From positions 1,016,501 through 1,080,500 of the forward strand of contig NZ_SKBR01000002.1 in NCBI RefSeq assembly GCF_013450295.1: 64,000 bases of DNA. The letters are read 5' to 3'. How positions within the stretch are numbered: position 1 is the stretch's first letter; the number at the start of each line of letters is the position of its first letter. Source of the stretch: Streptomyces sp. AJS327. GTDB lineage: Bacteria > Actinomycetota > Actinomycetes > Streptomycetales > Streptomycetaceae. Both the position numbers and the translations under genes were made by a program. Shown here in pieces: positions 25,320 to 33,341 of the stretch. The notes under the pieces were generated by a model. It did not search any database. It was not told the origin of the DNA and saw nothing but the letters and a program-made list of their open reading frames with translations.

Positions 25320-25980
25320 CGAACCGCAGATAGTCCGCGCCCTCGTGATCAACCTCAGGGCGCGCCAGTACGAGGTGGACGCCGCCACGGACGGTGCCGC
25401 CGCGCTCCAGCACGTGGTCGAGCGCCCGCCGGACGTCGTCGTGCTCGACCTGGGGCTGCCGGACATGGACGGCGTGGACGTGATCCGCGGGATCCGGCGC
25501 TGGACCCGCATCCCGATCCTGGTGCTGTCCGCCCGGCAGACCTCGGACGAGAAGGTGGAGGCCCTGGACGCGGGCGCCGACGACTACGTCACCAAGCCGT
25601 TCGGCATGGACGAGCTGCTGGCCAGGTTGCGGGCGGCGGTCCGCAGAGCGGAACCGGCGCTCTCCCCGGCCGAGGAGACCGGGGTGATCGACGCCGGGGA
25701 CTTCAGCGTCGACCTGGGGGCGAAGAAGGTCCACCGAGACGGCCAGGACGTGCGGCTGACGCCCACCGAGTGGCACCTGCTGGAGGTCCTGGTGCGCAAC
25801 CCCGGCCGTCTGGTCAGCCAGAAGCAGCTGCTGCGCGAGGTGTGGGGCCCGTCGTACGGGACGGAGACCAACTACCTGCGCGTCTACATGGCACAGTTGC
25901 GCCGCAAGCTGGAGCCGGACCCCTCGCACCCCCGGCACTTCGTGACCGAACCCGGTATGGGGTACCGCTTCGAGCGCTGA
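25294..25980 (+). CDS. kdpE: Response regulator KdpE
   Basis: OmpR-family response regulator paired with KdpD, expected to activate high-affinity potassium uptake genes. The receiver domain has acidic residues D8-D9-E10, phosphoacceptor Asp52 in VVVLDLGLPDMDG and Lys in VTKPFGMDEL; the winged helix (about 128-228) ends GYRFER. Length is 228 residues. The start lies inside the end of kdpD, with a GAGAGGA ribosome site, so the two are tightly coupled. Confidence 0.95.
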   Translation: MHRVLVVDDEPQIVRALVINLRARQYEVDAATDGAAALQHVVERPPDVVVLDLGLPDMDGVDVIRGIRRWTRIPILVLSARQTSDEKVEALDAGADDYVTKPFGMDELLARLRAAVRRAEPALSPAEETGVIDAGDFSVDLGAKKVHRDGQDVRLTPTEWHLLEVLVRNPGRLVSQKQLLREVWGPSYGTETNYLRVYMAQLRRKLEPDPSHPRHFVTEPGMGYRFER

Positions 25981-26040
25981 GCGGGGGCGGTGGCCGCCGC
26001 TCGGCGGGTGGCCGTCACGGGCACCGGTACGCTGGCCGGT

Positions 26041-26445
26041 ATGAGTGGTGTCACGCGAGCGCGCCGCCCTGAGCGGGGCGGGCGTTTCCGGCGCTTTCTG
26101 GAACGGATCTCCTCCTCGGAGGAGGAGCTGCGCTCCGCCGACCTCCGGCGGGACGCGCGCTCCGCCGGGTGCACACCGATCTCCGCCTGCGCCGACCGCC
26201 AGATCGTGCGCGTCGCCGGTACGCTGCGCACCGTGACCCTGCGGCCACGGGCCGGGGTGCCCACCCTGGAGGCGGAACTCTTCGACGGGACCGCCTCGCT
26301 GGACATCGTCTGGCTGGGGCGCCGCGCCATCGCGGGCGTCGAGCCCGGCCGCAAGATGATCGTCTGGGGGCGGACCACCCTGCAACACGGCCGCCCCGTC
26401 ATCTTCAATCCGACGTACGAGCTACGACCCTTCGAAGAGGAGTAG
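26041..26445 (+). CDS. OB-fold nucleic-acid-binding protein
   Basis: A 134-residue protein with an OB fold at about 55-130 (IVRVAGTLRTVTLRPR, LEAELFDGTASLDIVWLGRR, KMIVWGRTT), like small anticodon-binding or RecG-wedge OB domains in actinobacteria. The basic N-terminus could also bind nucleic acid. The ATG at 26041 has no Shine-Dalgarno sequence but stands 7 bases after TACGCT (26028-26033), pointing to a leaderless message starting an operon with the DUF3159 gene 3 bp downstream. Function unproven. Confidence 0.82.
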   Translation: MSGVTRARRPERGGRFRRFLERISSSEEELRSADLRRDARSAGCTPISACADRQIVRVAGTLRTVTLRPRAGVPTLEAELFDGTASLDIVWLGRRAIAGVEPGRKMIVWGRTTLQHGRPVIFNPTYELRPFEEE

Positions 26446-26448
26446 CGG

Positions 26449-27228
26449 GTGACCTCCCTCGACAAACCGGCGGCCGAGCAGCGGGACGACGGCACCGACG
26501 CCGCCCACGCCCCGGGCGACGCCCCCGGCACCGGCGGCGACCAGACCGCCGACGCCACCGCCGTCACGGAAGCCGCGCTCTTCGAGGCGTTCGGCGGGGT
26601 GCGCGGTCTCGTGGAGACCACGGTGCCCGGCCTGGTGTTCATCACGATCTTCACCGTGCAGCACGAGATCCACGCGGCCGCGCTGAGCGCGCTGGTGCTG
26701 TCCGGCCTGCTGGCCGTCGTCCGGCTGATTCGCCGGGACACCGTGAAGCACGCCTTCAGCGGGGTCTTCGGCGTCGGCTTCGGCGTGCTGTTCGCGATGA
26801 TGACCGGTGACGCCAAGGACTTCTACCTCCCGGGGATGCTGTACACCCTGGGGCTCTCCGCGGCGTACCTGATCACCTCGGCGGCCGGGGTGCCGCTGCT
26901 CGGGCTGGTGCTGGGACCGATCTTCAAGGAGAACCTCTCCTGGCGTACCCGGAACCCGGGCCGCAAGAAGGCCTACACCAAGGCCAGTTACGCCTGGGGC
27001 TGCATCCTCCTGGCGAAGTGCGCGATCCTCTTCCCGCTGTACTTCTGGGGTGACACCACGCAGTTCGGCTGGGTCTCGGTCGCGCTGAAGATCCCGCCGT
27101 TCCTGCTGGCGGTCTACCTCACCTGGATCTTCCTCGCGAAGGCGCCGCCGCCGATCAACGTCATCGCGGAGTGGGAGGAGCGCGAGCGGGCCGAGGAGGC
27201 GGCGAAGGCGGCCGCACGGGAAGGCTGA
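26449..27228 (+). CDS. DUF3159 integral membrane protein
   Basis: A 259-residue polytopic membrane protein of the DUF3159 family. A disordered acidic N-terminus (about 1-40) precedes five or six hydrophobic segments between about 55 and 235. GAGGAG before the GTG start sits in the end of the OB-fold gene, so the two are expressed together. The pair OB-fold/DUF3159 next to potassium genes is typical of streptomycetes; no transported substrate is known. Confidence 0.85.
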   Translation: MTSLDKPAAEQRDDGTDAAHAPGDAPGTGGDQTADATAVTEAALFEAFGGVRGLVETTVPGLVFITIFTVQHEIHAAALSALVLSGLLAVVRLIRRDTVKHAFSGVFGVGFGVLFAMMTGDAKDFYLPGMLYTLGLSAAYLITSAAGVPLLGLVLGPIFKENLSWRTRNPGRKKAYTKASYAWGCILLAKCAILFPLYFWGDTTQFGWVSVALKIPPFLLAVYLTWIFLAKAPPPINVIAEWEERERAEEAAKAAAREG

Positions 27229-27233
27229 GGGGA

Positions 27234-27261
27234 GGGGCGCCGAGCCCCGGCCCGGCGCCCC
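27234..27261. terminator. Terminator between DUF3159 gene and RCK gene
   Basis: Perfect 9-bp stem GGGGCGCCG / CGGCGCCCC with a 10-base loop, starting 6 bp after the DUF3159 stop and lying between convergent operons. Confidence 0.75.
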
Positions 27262-27333
27262 GCCGTTCCGTCCCGCCCCGGGCGCCCCTCCCGCCTCCGG
27301 CGACGCCCGGCCCGGCCGATCGCCGCGCCGGGC

Positions 27334-28020
27334 TCAGTCCTCCTCGCGCCGCGCGCCGTCGGCGCGGACCGAGAGCAGCCGCTCCAGCTGCTCCTCGCGG
27401 GACGGTGCCGCCACGATCAGCAGTTCGTCCCCCACCTCCAGGGTCTCCTCCGGGTCGGGGGTCAGGACCCTCGTGCCCCGGATGACGGTCACCAGCGAGG
27501 TGTCCTCCGGCCAGGCCACGTCCCCCACCCGCGATCCGGCCAGCGCCGCCTCGGGCGGAAGCGTCAACTCGACGAGGTTGGCGTCCCCCTGCGAGAAGCG
27601 CAGCAGCCGCACCAGGTCACCGACGCTCACCGCCTCCTCGACCAGCGCCGACATCAGCCGGGGCGTGGAGACGGCCACGTCGACCCCCCAGGCCGCGGTG
27701 AACAGCCACTCGTTCTTGGGGTGGTTGACCCGCGCGACGACCCTCGGCACGCCGTACTCCGTCTTCGCGAGCAGCGAGACGACGAGGTTCGCCTTGTCGT
27801 CCCCGGTGGCGGCGATCACCACCTGGCAGCGCTCCAGCGCCGCCTCGTCGAGCGAGGTGATCTCGCAGGCGTCGGCCAGCAGCCACTCCGCCTGCGGCAC
27901 CCGCTCGACCGAGATGGCGGTGGGCGCCTTGTCGATCAGCAACACCTCGTGGCCGTTCTCCAGGAGTTCACCGGCGATCGACCGGCCGACGGCGCCCGCG
28001 CCCGCGATGGCGACTCTCAT
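27334..28020 (-). CDS. Potassium-channel/transporter regulatory protein, TrkA/RCK family (CeoC-like)
   Basis: Cytoplasmic regulator with an RCK_N Rossmann domain (residues 1-120; MRVAIAGAGAVGRSIAGEL binds NAD or ATP) and an RCK_C domain (about 140-220). Such proteins gate potassium transporters in response to nucleotides or c-di-AMP. Its ATG overlaps the stop of the second RCK gene (ATGA), so the two are translated as a pair, matching the ceoB-ceoC arrangement of mycobacteria. The KimA-like transporter lies divergently next door. Confidence 0.92.
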   Translation of the reverse strand: MRVAIAGAGAVGRSIAGELLENGHEVLLIDKAPTAISVERVPQAEWLLADACEITSLDEAALERCQVVIAATGDDKANLVVSLLAKTEYGVPRVVARVNHPKNEWLFTAAWGVDVAVSTPRLMSALVEEAVSVGDLVRLLRFSQGDANLVELTLPPEAALAGSRVGDVAWPEDTSLVTVIRGTRVLTPDPEETLEVGDELLIVAAPSREEQLERLLSVRADGARREED

Positions 28021-28688
28021 CGGGACCGCGCCTCCTCGGGACCGGTCGCGAAGACCTCCTCGACGTGCCGCACCTCGTCACTGTGCATGATCACGTGTAC
28101 CAGGTCCCCGTCCTGGAGCACCGTCCGGGAGCCGGGCAGGATCGCCTCGCCCAGCCGGGTGAGGAAGGCGACCCGCACCCCCGCCTGCTCCTGGAGGGTG
28201 GTGATCCGCTGCCCGATCCAGCGCTCCGCCGGGTGCACCTCGGCCAGTTGCACCCCGCCGCTCGGGTCGTGCCAGAGCGTCTCGGCGCCGGAGGGCAGCA
28301 GCCGCCGCAGCATCTGGTCGGCGGCCCAGCGGACCGTGCCGACGGTGGGGATGCCCAGCCGCTGGTAGACCTCGGCCCGGCGCGGGTCGTAGATCCGCGC
28401 GGCCACGTGCTCGACGTCGAACATCTCGCGCGCCACCCGGGCCGCGATGATGTTCGAGTTGTCCCCGCTGCTGACGGCGGCGAACGCCCCCGCCTCCTCG
28501 ATCCCGGCCTCGCGCAGCGTGTCCTGGTCGAAGCCGATGCCCGTCACCCTGCGGCCGCCGAAGGACGGGCCGAGCCGCCGGAAGGCGGAGGGGTCCTGGT
28601 CGATGACGGTGATGGAGTGACCCTGCTGCTCCAGCGTCTGCGCGAGCTCGGCCCCCACCCGGCCGCAGCCCATGATCACGATGTGCAC
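28017..28688 (-). CDS. Potassium-transport regulatory protein, TrkA/RCK family (CeoB-like)
   Basis: Second RCK protein, 223 residues, with the nucleotide motif IVIMGCGRVGAELA at the N-terminus and an RCK_C domain after about residue 135. It is the first gene of the two-gene RCK operon and overlaps the next by four bases. The GTG at 28688 is chosen because GAGAGGA precedes it by a normal gap and homology begins there; the open frame extends 17 codons upstream. It probably forms a mixed complex with its partner to control a potassium transporter. Confidence 0.92.
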   Translation of the reverse strand: MHIVIMGCGRVGAELAQTLEQQGHSITVIDQDPSAFRRLGPSFGGRRVTGIGFDQDTLREAGIEEAGAFAAVSSGDNSNIIAARVAREMFDVEHVAARIYDPRRAEVYQRLGIPTVGTVRWAADQMLRRLLPSGAETLWHDPSGGVQLAEVHPAERWIGQRITTLQEQAGVRVAFLTRLGEAILPGSRTVLQDGDLVHVIMHSDEVRHVEEVFATGPEEARSR

Positions 28689-28762
28689 GTCGGTCCTCTC
28701 TCCCACGTCTCCCACGCGGCGCCGTCCCCAGGATCGCACGGCTGACCGCCTACGATCCTTCC

Positions 28763-30838
28763 GTGTCCCGGATGACCGACATCCCGAAGCGACTGCTCAT
28801 CGGACGGGCGCTCAGCAGCGATCGGCTCGGTCGGACACTGCTGCCCAAACGCGTCGCGCTTCCCGTCTTCGCCTCCGACCCGCTCTCCTCGGTCGCCTAC
28901 GCGCCGGGCGAGATCCTGCTGGTGCTGTCCGTCGCCGGGATGTCGGCGTACCACCTCAGCCCGTGGGTCGCGGTGGCCGTCGCCGTCCTGCTGCTCACGG
29001 TCGTGGCCTCCTACCGGCAGAACGTGCGCGCCTATCCGAGCGGCGGCGGCGCCTACCGGATCGCCTCCGCCAACCTGGGCCGCCGGTCCGCGCTGACGGT
29101 GGCCAGCGCCCTGCTGGTGGACTACGTGCTGACGGTGGCCGTCTCCATCTCGTCCGGGGTGGAGAACCTGGGGTCGGCCCTGCCGTTCGTGGCGGAGCAC
29201 AAGACGCTCTGCGCGCTCGCCGTCATCGTCCTGCTGACGCTGATGAACCTGCGGGGTGTGCGGGAGTCCGGGGTGCTGTTCGCCATCCCCACCTACTGCT
29301 TCCTCGTCGGGGTGCTCGGCATGATCCTGTGGGGGGTGGCGCGGCTGCTGGCGGGGGACCAGATGCGGGCGCCCACCGCGGACTTCGAGATCCGGGCCGA
29401 GCACGCGGGCGGGCTGACCGGTCTCGCGATGGTCTTCCTGTTGCTGCGGGCCTTCTCCTCCGGCTGTGCCGCGCTCACCGGCGTCGAGGCGATCAGCAAC
29501 GGGGTGCCGGCCTTCCAGAAGCCGAAGGCGCGGAACGCGGCCACCACTCTCGCGATCATGGGGGCGCTGGCGGTCACCATGTTCCTCGGCGTCGTCTCGC
29601 TGGCGCTCGTCTCGGGGGTGAGGCTGGCGGCGGACCCGTCGCGGGACCTGCTGTCCGGCGGTGAGCCGGTCGGTTCCGGATACGTGCAGCAGCCGGTGAT
29701 CTCCCAGGTGTCCGCCGCCGTGTTCGGCGACGGCACCCCGCTGTTCCTGTTCCTCGCCGCGGCCACCGCGCTGGTGCTCTTCCTCGCCGCGAACACCGCC
29801 TACAACGGCTTCCCCCTGCTCGGCGCGATCCTCGCGCAGGACCGCTACCTGCCGCGCCAGCTCCACACCCGTGGCGACCGGCTGGCCTACTCCAACGGCA
29901 TCGTGCTGCTCGCCACGGCGGCGGGGCTGCTGGTCGCGGTGTACGGGGCGGACACCAACCACCTCATCCAGATGTACATCGTCGGGGTGTTCGTCTCCTT
30001 CACCTTCAGCCAGGTGGGGATGGTCCGGCACTGGAACGCCCTGCTGCCCCAGGAGAAGGACCCGGCCGAGCGGCGCCGGACGCACCGGGCCCGGGCCATC
30101 AACGCGGTCGGCGCCTGCCTCACCGGTCTGGTGCTGGTCGTGGTGCTGAGCAGCAAGTTCACGCACGGCGCCTGGGTCTCGCTGCTCGGGATGGTGGTCT
30201 TCTACGCGCTGATGACCGCCATCCGCCGCCACCACGACGAGGTGGCCGCCGAACTCGCCCCCACCGAGCAGGACGAGAAGGCGGTGCGCCCGTCGCGGGT
30301 GCACTCCATCGTGCTGGTCTCCCGGTTGCACAAGCCGACGCTGCGGGCGCTGGCCTACGCCAAGCTGATGCGCGCCGACAGCCTGGAGGCGGTCACGGTC
30401 AAGGTCGACCCGGACGACACCGCGCAACTGCGCGAGGAGTGGGACCGCAACGCCATCGAGGTCCCGCTCACCATCCTCGACTCGCCCTACCGGGAGATCA
30501 CCCGGCCGGTCATCGAGTACGTGAAGCGGCTGCGCGCCGCCGAGCCGGGCCAGGTCATCAGCGTGTTCGTCCCGGAGTATGTGGTGGGCCGCTGGTACGA
30601 GCGGCTGCTGCACAACCAGAGCGCGCTCTGGCTCAAGGGGCGGCTGCTGTTCACCGCCGGGGTGATGGTCACCTCGGTGCCGTACCAGCTGGCCTCGTCC
30701 CGGGTGGCGCGGGAGCGCGCGCGGCGGCGGGCCGCCTGGGAGGCGCCCGGATCCGTCCGGCGTGGGCCCACCCGGCCGCCCGCGGGCGGTGCCCCGGGTG
30801 GGTCGGTGGGCGGAACGCGGCGGGACGCGGGCAAGTAG
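28763..30838 (+). CDS. KimA-like potassium transporter (APC superfamily)
   Basis: A 691-residue permease with about 12 membrane segments in the first 460 residues and a large cytoplasmic C-terminal domain. The N-terminus (KRLLIGRAL, SDPLSSVAYAPGEILLVL, SYRQNVRAYPSGGGAY) closely resembles Bacillus KimA, a high-affinity potassium:proton symporter. The neighbouring RCK pair supports a potassium role. The GTG at 28763 follows TACGAT (28751-28756) by 6 bases without a ribosome site, so the message is probably leaderless and has no room for a c-di-AMP riboswitch like that before Bacillus kimA. ATG 28772 is an alternative start. Confidence 0.88.
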   Translation: MSRMTDIPKRLLIGRALSSDRLGRTLLPKRVALPVFASDPLSSVAYAPGEILLVLSVAGMSAYHLSPWVAVAVAVLLLTVVASYRQNVRAYPSGGGAYRIASANLGRRSALTVASALLVDYVLTVAVSISSGVENLGSALPFVAEHKTLCALAVIVLLTLMNLRGVRESGVLFAIPTYCFLVGVLGMILWGVARLLAGDQMRAPTADFEIRAEHAGGLTGLAMVFLLLRAFSSGCAALTGVEAISNGVPAFQKPKARNAATTLAIMGALAVTMFLGVVSLALVSGVRLAADPSRDLLSGGEPVGSGYVQQPVISQVSAAVFGDGTPLFLFLAAATALVLFLAANTAYNGFPLLGAILAQDRYLPRQLHTRGDRLAYSNGIVLLATAAGLLVAVYGADTNHLIQMYIVGVFVSFTFSQVGMVRHWNALLPQEKDPAERRRTHRARAINAVGACLTGLVLVVVLSSKFTHGAWVSLLGMVVFYALMTAIRRHHDEVAAELAPTEQDEKAVRPSRVHSIVLVSRLHKPTLRALAYAKLMRADSLEAVTVKVDPDDTAQLREEWDRNAIEVPLTILDSPYREITRPVIEYVKRLRAAEPGQVISVFVPEYVVGRWYERLLHNQSALWLKGRLLFTAGVMVTSVPYQLASSRVARERARRRAAWEAPGSVRRGPTRPPAGGAPGGSVGGTRRDAGK

Positions 30839-30931
30839 ACTCGGCGGCTGCCGGCCGGCCACCGGCCCGCACGGCCGCCACTCCGCGCGGCTGGCCTCTT
30901 CCGCACCCCGTGCCCCTGGAGCGATCCCGCG

Positions 30932-32356
30932 ATGCCCGAAGCAGCCGAACCCGGCGCCGCCCCCACCCTCGTCGGCGAGGAGTACGAGGTCGAGGTGGGG
31001 CCCGTCGCGCACGGCGGGCACTGCGTCGCCCGCACCGAGGAGGGCCGGGTGCTTTTCGTCCGCCACAGCCTGCCCGGCGAGCGGGTCGTCGCCCGGGTCA
31101 CCGAGGGGCACGCCGAGTCCCGCTTCCTGCGGGCCGACGCGGTGCGCGTGCTGGAGCCCGCCAAGGACCGGATCGAGGCGCCCTGCCCGTTCTCCGGTCC
31201 CGGCCGCTGCGGCGGCTGCGACTGGCAGCACGTCAAACCCGGTGCCCAGCGCCGCCTCAAGGCCGAGGTGCTCACCGAGCAGCTGTCCCGGCTGGCCGGG
31301 ATGACCCCCCAGGACGCGGGGTGGGACGGCACCGTGGAGCCGGTGCCGGGGGACAAGGTCGCGGCCGGTGAGGTGCCCGCCTGGCGCAGCCGGGTCCGCT
31401 ACGCGGTGGACGAGGAGGGCCGGGCCGGGTTCCGCAGGCACCGCTCCCACGAGGTGGAGCCGGTCGACCACTGCCTGATCGCCGCTCCCGGCGTCAGCGA
31501 ACTCGGCGTCGAGCGGCGGGAGTGGCCGCAGATCGCCGCCATCGACGCGACGGCCGCCAGCGGCTCGCACGACCGGCAGGTCGTGCTGACCCCGCGGCCC
31601 GGGGGGCGGCTCCCGCTGGTGGAGCTGGACCGCCCGGTGTCCGTGCTGCGCGCCGAGGAGAGCCGGGGACGCGACCCCGAGGGCGGGGCGCGGCGGCTGC
31701 ACCGCGTGCACGGCCGGGACTTCGTCCGGGAGCGGGCGGACGGGCGGACCTGGCGGGTGGGCGCGGGCGGCTTCTGGCAGGTCCACGAGCGGGGCGCCGA
31801 CCTGCTGGTGGACGCGGTGATGCGGGGCCTGACCCCGCGCCGCGGGGAGACCGCGCTCGATCTGTACTGCGGCGCGGGGCTGTTCGCGGGGGCGCTCGCC
31901 GACCGGGTGTGCCCGCCGCGGGACGAGGCCGGGCAGGACGGGCCGGGACGGAAGCGTAAGGGTGGCGCGGACCGGGAGGGCGCGGTACTCGGCATCGAGG
32001 CGTCGAAGCGGGCGGTGGAGGACGCGCGGCACAACCTCGCCGGGTTCGACCGGGTCCGCGTCGAGCAGGGCAGGGTTGAGACGGTGCTGCCGCGTACCGG
32101 GATCACCGAGGCCGACATCGTGGTGCTGGACCCGCCCCGGGCGGGCGCCGGGGAACGGCTGGTCCGCCACGTCGCGGGTCTGGGCCCGCGCCGGGTCGCC
32201 TACGTCGCCTGCGACCCGGCCGCGCTCGCCCGTGACCTCGGGTACTTCCGGGACGCCGGGTACTCCCCCCGCTTCCTGCGCGCCTTCGACCTCTTCCCGG
32301 TCACGCACCACATGGAGTGCGTCGCGATCCTGGAGCCGGCCGGCAAGCGCTCCTGA
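30932..32356 (+). CDS. TRAM-domain RNA (uracil-5)-methyltransferase, RlmD/TrmA type
   Basis: Class I SAM-dependent methyltransferase that makes 5-methyluridine in rRNA or tRNA, 474 residues. The N-terminal TRAM domain (about 15-75) is followed by cysteines C85, C93, C96 and C181, matching the four [4Fe-4S] ligands of RlmD. The SAM-binding motif is LDLYCGAGLF, the catalytic nucleophile is Cys427 in VACDPAALARDL, and the general base region is the C-terminal HHMECVAIL. A charged insertion (DEAGQDGPGRKRKGGADREG) near residue 330 interrupts the methyltransferase domain. TAGACT overlapping the kimA-like stop may be its promoter -10. Confidence 0.9.
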   Translation: MPEAAEPGAAPTLVGEEYEVEVGPVAHGGHCVARTEEGRVLFVRHSLPGERVVARVTEGHAESRFLRADAVRVLEPAKDRIEAPCPFSGPGRCGGCDWQHVKPGAQRRLKAEVLTEQLSRLAGMTPQDAGWDGTVEPVPGDKVAAGEVPAWRSRVRYAVDEEGRAGFRRHRSHEVEPVDHCLIAAPGVSELGVERREWPQIAAIDATAASGSHDRQVVLTPRPGGRLPLVELDRPVSVLRAEESRGRDPEGGARRLHRVHGRDFVRERADGRTWRVGAGGFWQVHERGADLLVDAVMRGLTPRRGETALDLYCGAGLFAGALADRVCPPRDEAGQDGPGRKRKGGADREGAVLGIEASKRAVEDARHNLAGFDRVRVEQGRVETVLPRTGITEADIVVLDPPRAGAGERLVRHVAGLGPRRVAYVACDPAALARDLGYFRDAGYSPRFLRAFDLFPVTHHMECVAILEPAGKRS

Positions 32357-32377
32357 CGCGCCTCTGGCGGGAGCTGT

Positions 32378-33229
32378 TCAAGCCCGCGCGACCGGCTGGC
32401 GCTGTCGGCCCAGCCGGTCGATCTCCAGCTCGACCACGTCTCCCGCGGTGAGGTACGGGGTGTCCGGCGAGCCCATCGCGACGCCGTAGGGGGTGCCGGT
32501 GCTGACCACGTCCCCGGGGTCGAGCACCATGAACTGGCTCAGGTACCAGACGACGTACCGGACGTCGAAGATCATGTCCGCGGTGTTGCCGGACTGGCGC
32601 CGCTCGCCGTTGACCCACAGCCGCAGGCCGAGGTTCTGCGGGTCACCCACCTCGTCCGGGGACACCAGCCACGGGCCGAGCGGGTTGAAGGTCTCGCACG
32701 ACTTGCCCTTGACCCACTGGCCGCCGCGCTCCAGCTGGAAGGCCCGCTCCGAGACGTCGTTCGCGATGGTGTAGCCCGCGATGTGCGCCGGGGCCTCGCC
32801 GGGGTCGCGAAGGTAACGGGCGGTCCGCCCGATGACGACGGCGAGTTCGACCTCGTAGTCGGTCTTCTCGCTGCCCGGCGGGATGAGCACGGTGTCGTCC
32901 GGGCCGACGACGGTGTTGCTCGCCTTCATGAAGACGACCGGCTCGGTGGGTATGTCGGCGCCGCTCTCGATGGCGTGCGCGCGGTAGTTCAGGCCGATGC
33001 ACACCACCTTGCCCGGCCGCGTGACCGGCGCCCCCCGGCGCGGTCCGCCGAGGTCGGACGGGGGAAGCTCACCGGCCGCGAGGGCCCGCCGGACCCGCTC
33101 CGCCCAGTCCCCGGCCAGGAAGTCCCCGGTGATGTCGGGGGTCAGGCCGCGCAGGTCGTGGGCGCGACCCTCGTCGTCCAGCACCACCGGGCGTTCCGCC
33201 CCCACCTCGCCGATCCGTGCCACCCGCAT
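32378..33229 (-). CDS. Fumarylacetoacetate hydrolase family protein
   Basis: Cytosolic metal-dependent hydrolase of 283 residues. The FAH domain (about 70-280) has the metal ligands in YEVELAVVIG (E-x-E) and NDVSERAFQ, plus SKSCETFNPLGP-like WVKGKSCETFNPLGP. Members cleave C-C bonds of acylpyruvates; in sugar pathways they split 2,4-diketo-3-deoxy acids. A GGAGGAGGA precedes the ATG at 33229. It is divergent from the dehydratase gene, and the operator pair lies between them, placing it in the IclR regulon. It likely catalyses the last step of one branch of the local pathway; substrate inferred only. Confidence 0.88.
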   Translation of the reverse strand: MRVARIGEVGAERPVVLDDEGRAHDLRGLTPDITGDFLAGDWAERVRRALAAGELPPSDLGGPRRGAPVTRPGKVVCIGLNYRAHAIESGADIPTEPVVFMKASNTVVGPDDTVLIPPGSEKTDYEVELAVVIGRTARYLRDPGEAPAHIAGYTIANDVSERAFQLERGGQWVKGKSCETFNPLGPWLVSPDEVGDPQNLGLRLWVNGERRQSGNTADMIFDVRYVVWYLSQFMVLDPGDVVSTGTPYGVAMGSPDTPYLTAGDVVELEIDRLGRQRQPVARA

Positions 33230-33295
33230 GCGTCCTCCTCCGACGTGTCCTTCGCGTCGCGGTTGCTTGACGGCCCACCGCGCTGTCCAGGAATA

Positions 33296-33330
33296 TACCA
33301 GAAAACCGAACAGCGTTCTGCTGTACCGAA
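33296..33330. promoter_or_regulatory. Tandem IclR-type operators, FAH/dehydratase divergent promoter
   Basis: Two 15-bp sites whose centres are 20 bp apart: 33316-33330 TTCTGCTGTACCGAA (good match to TTC-N9-GAA) and 33296-33310 TACCAGAAAACCGAA (good right half, poor left half). The same paired arrangement occurs at three other promoters in this island. Confidence 0.75.
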
Positions 33331-33341
33331 TGGAGATCTTC

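Noticed and set aside
28689..28762. c-di-AMP (ydaO-type) riboswitch before the KimA-like gene
   Set aside because: The gap to the divergent RCK gene is only 74 bp and the -10 hexamer ends 6 bases before the start codon, leaving no room for a riboswitch.
28676..32311. Open frame of 1211 codons antisense to the KimA-like and methyltransferase genes
   Set aside because: It spans two well-supported genes on the other strand and the space between them; composition is typical of antisense shadow.
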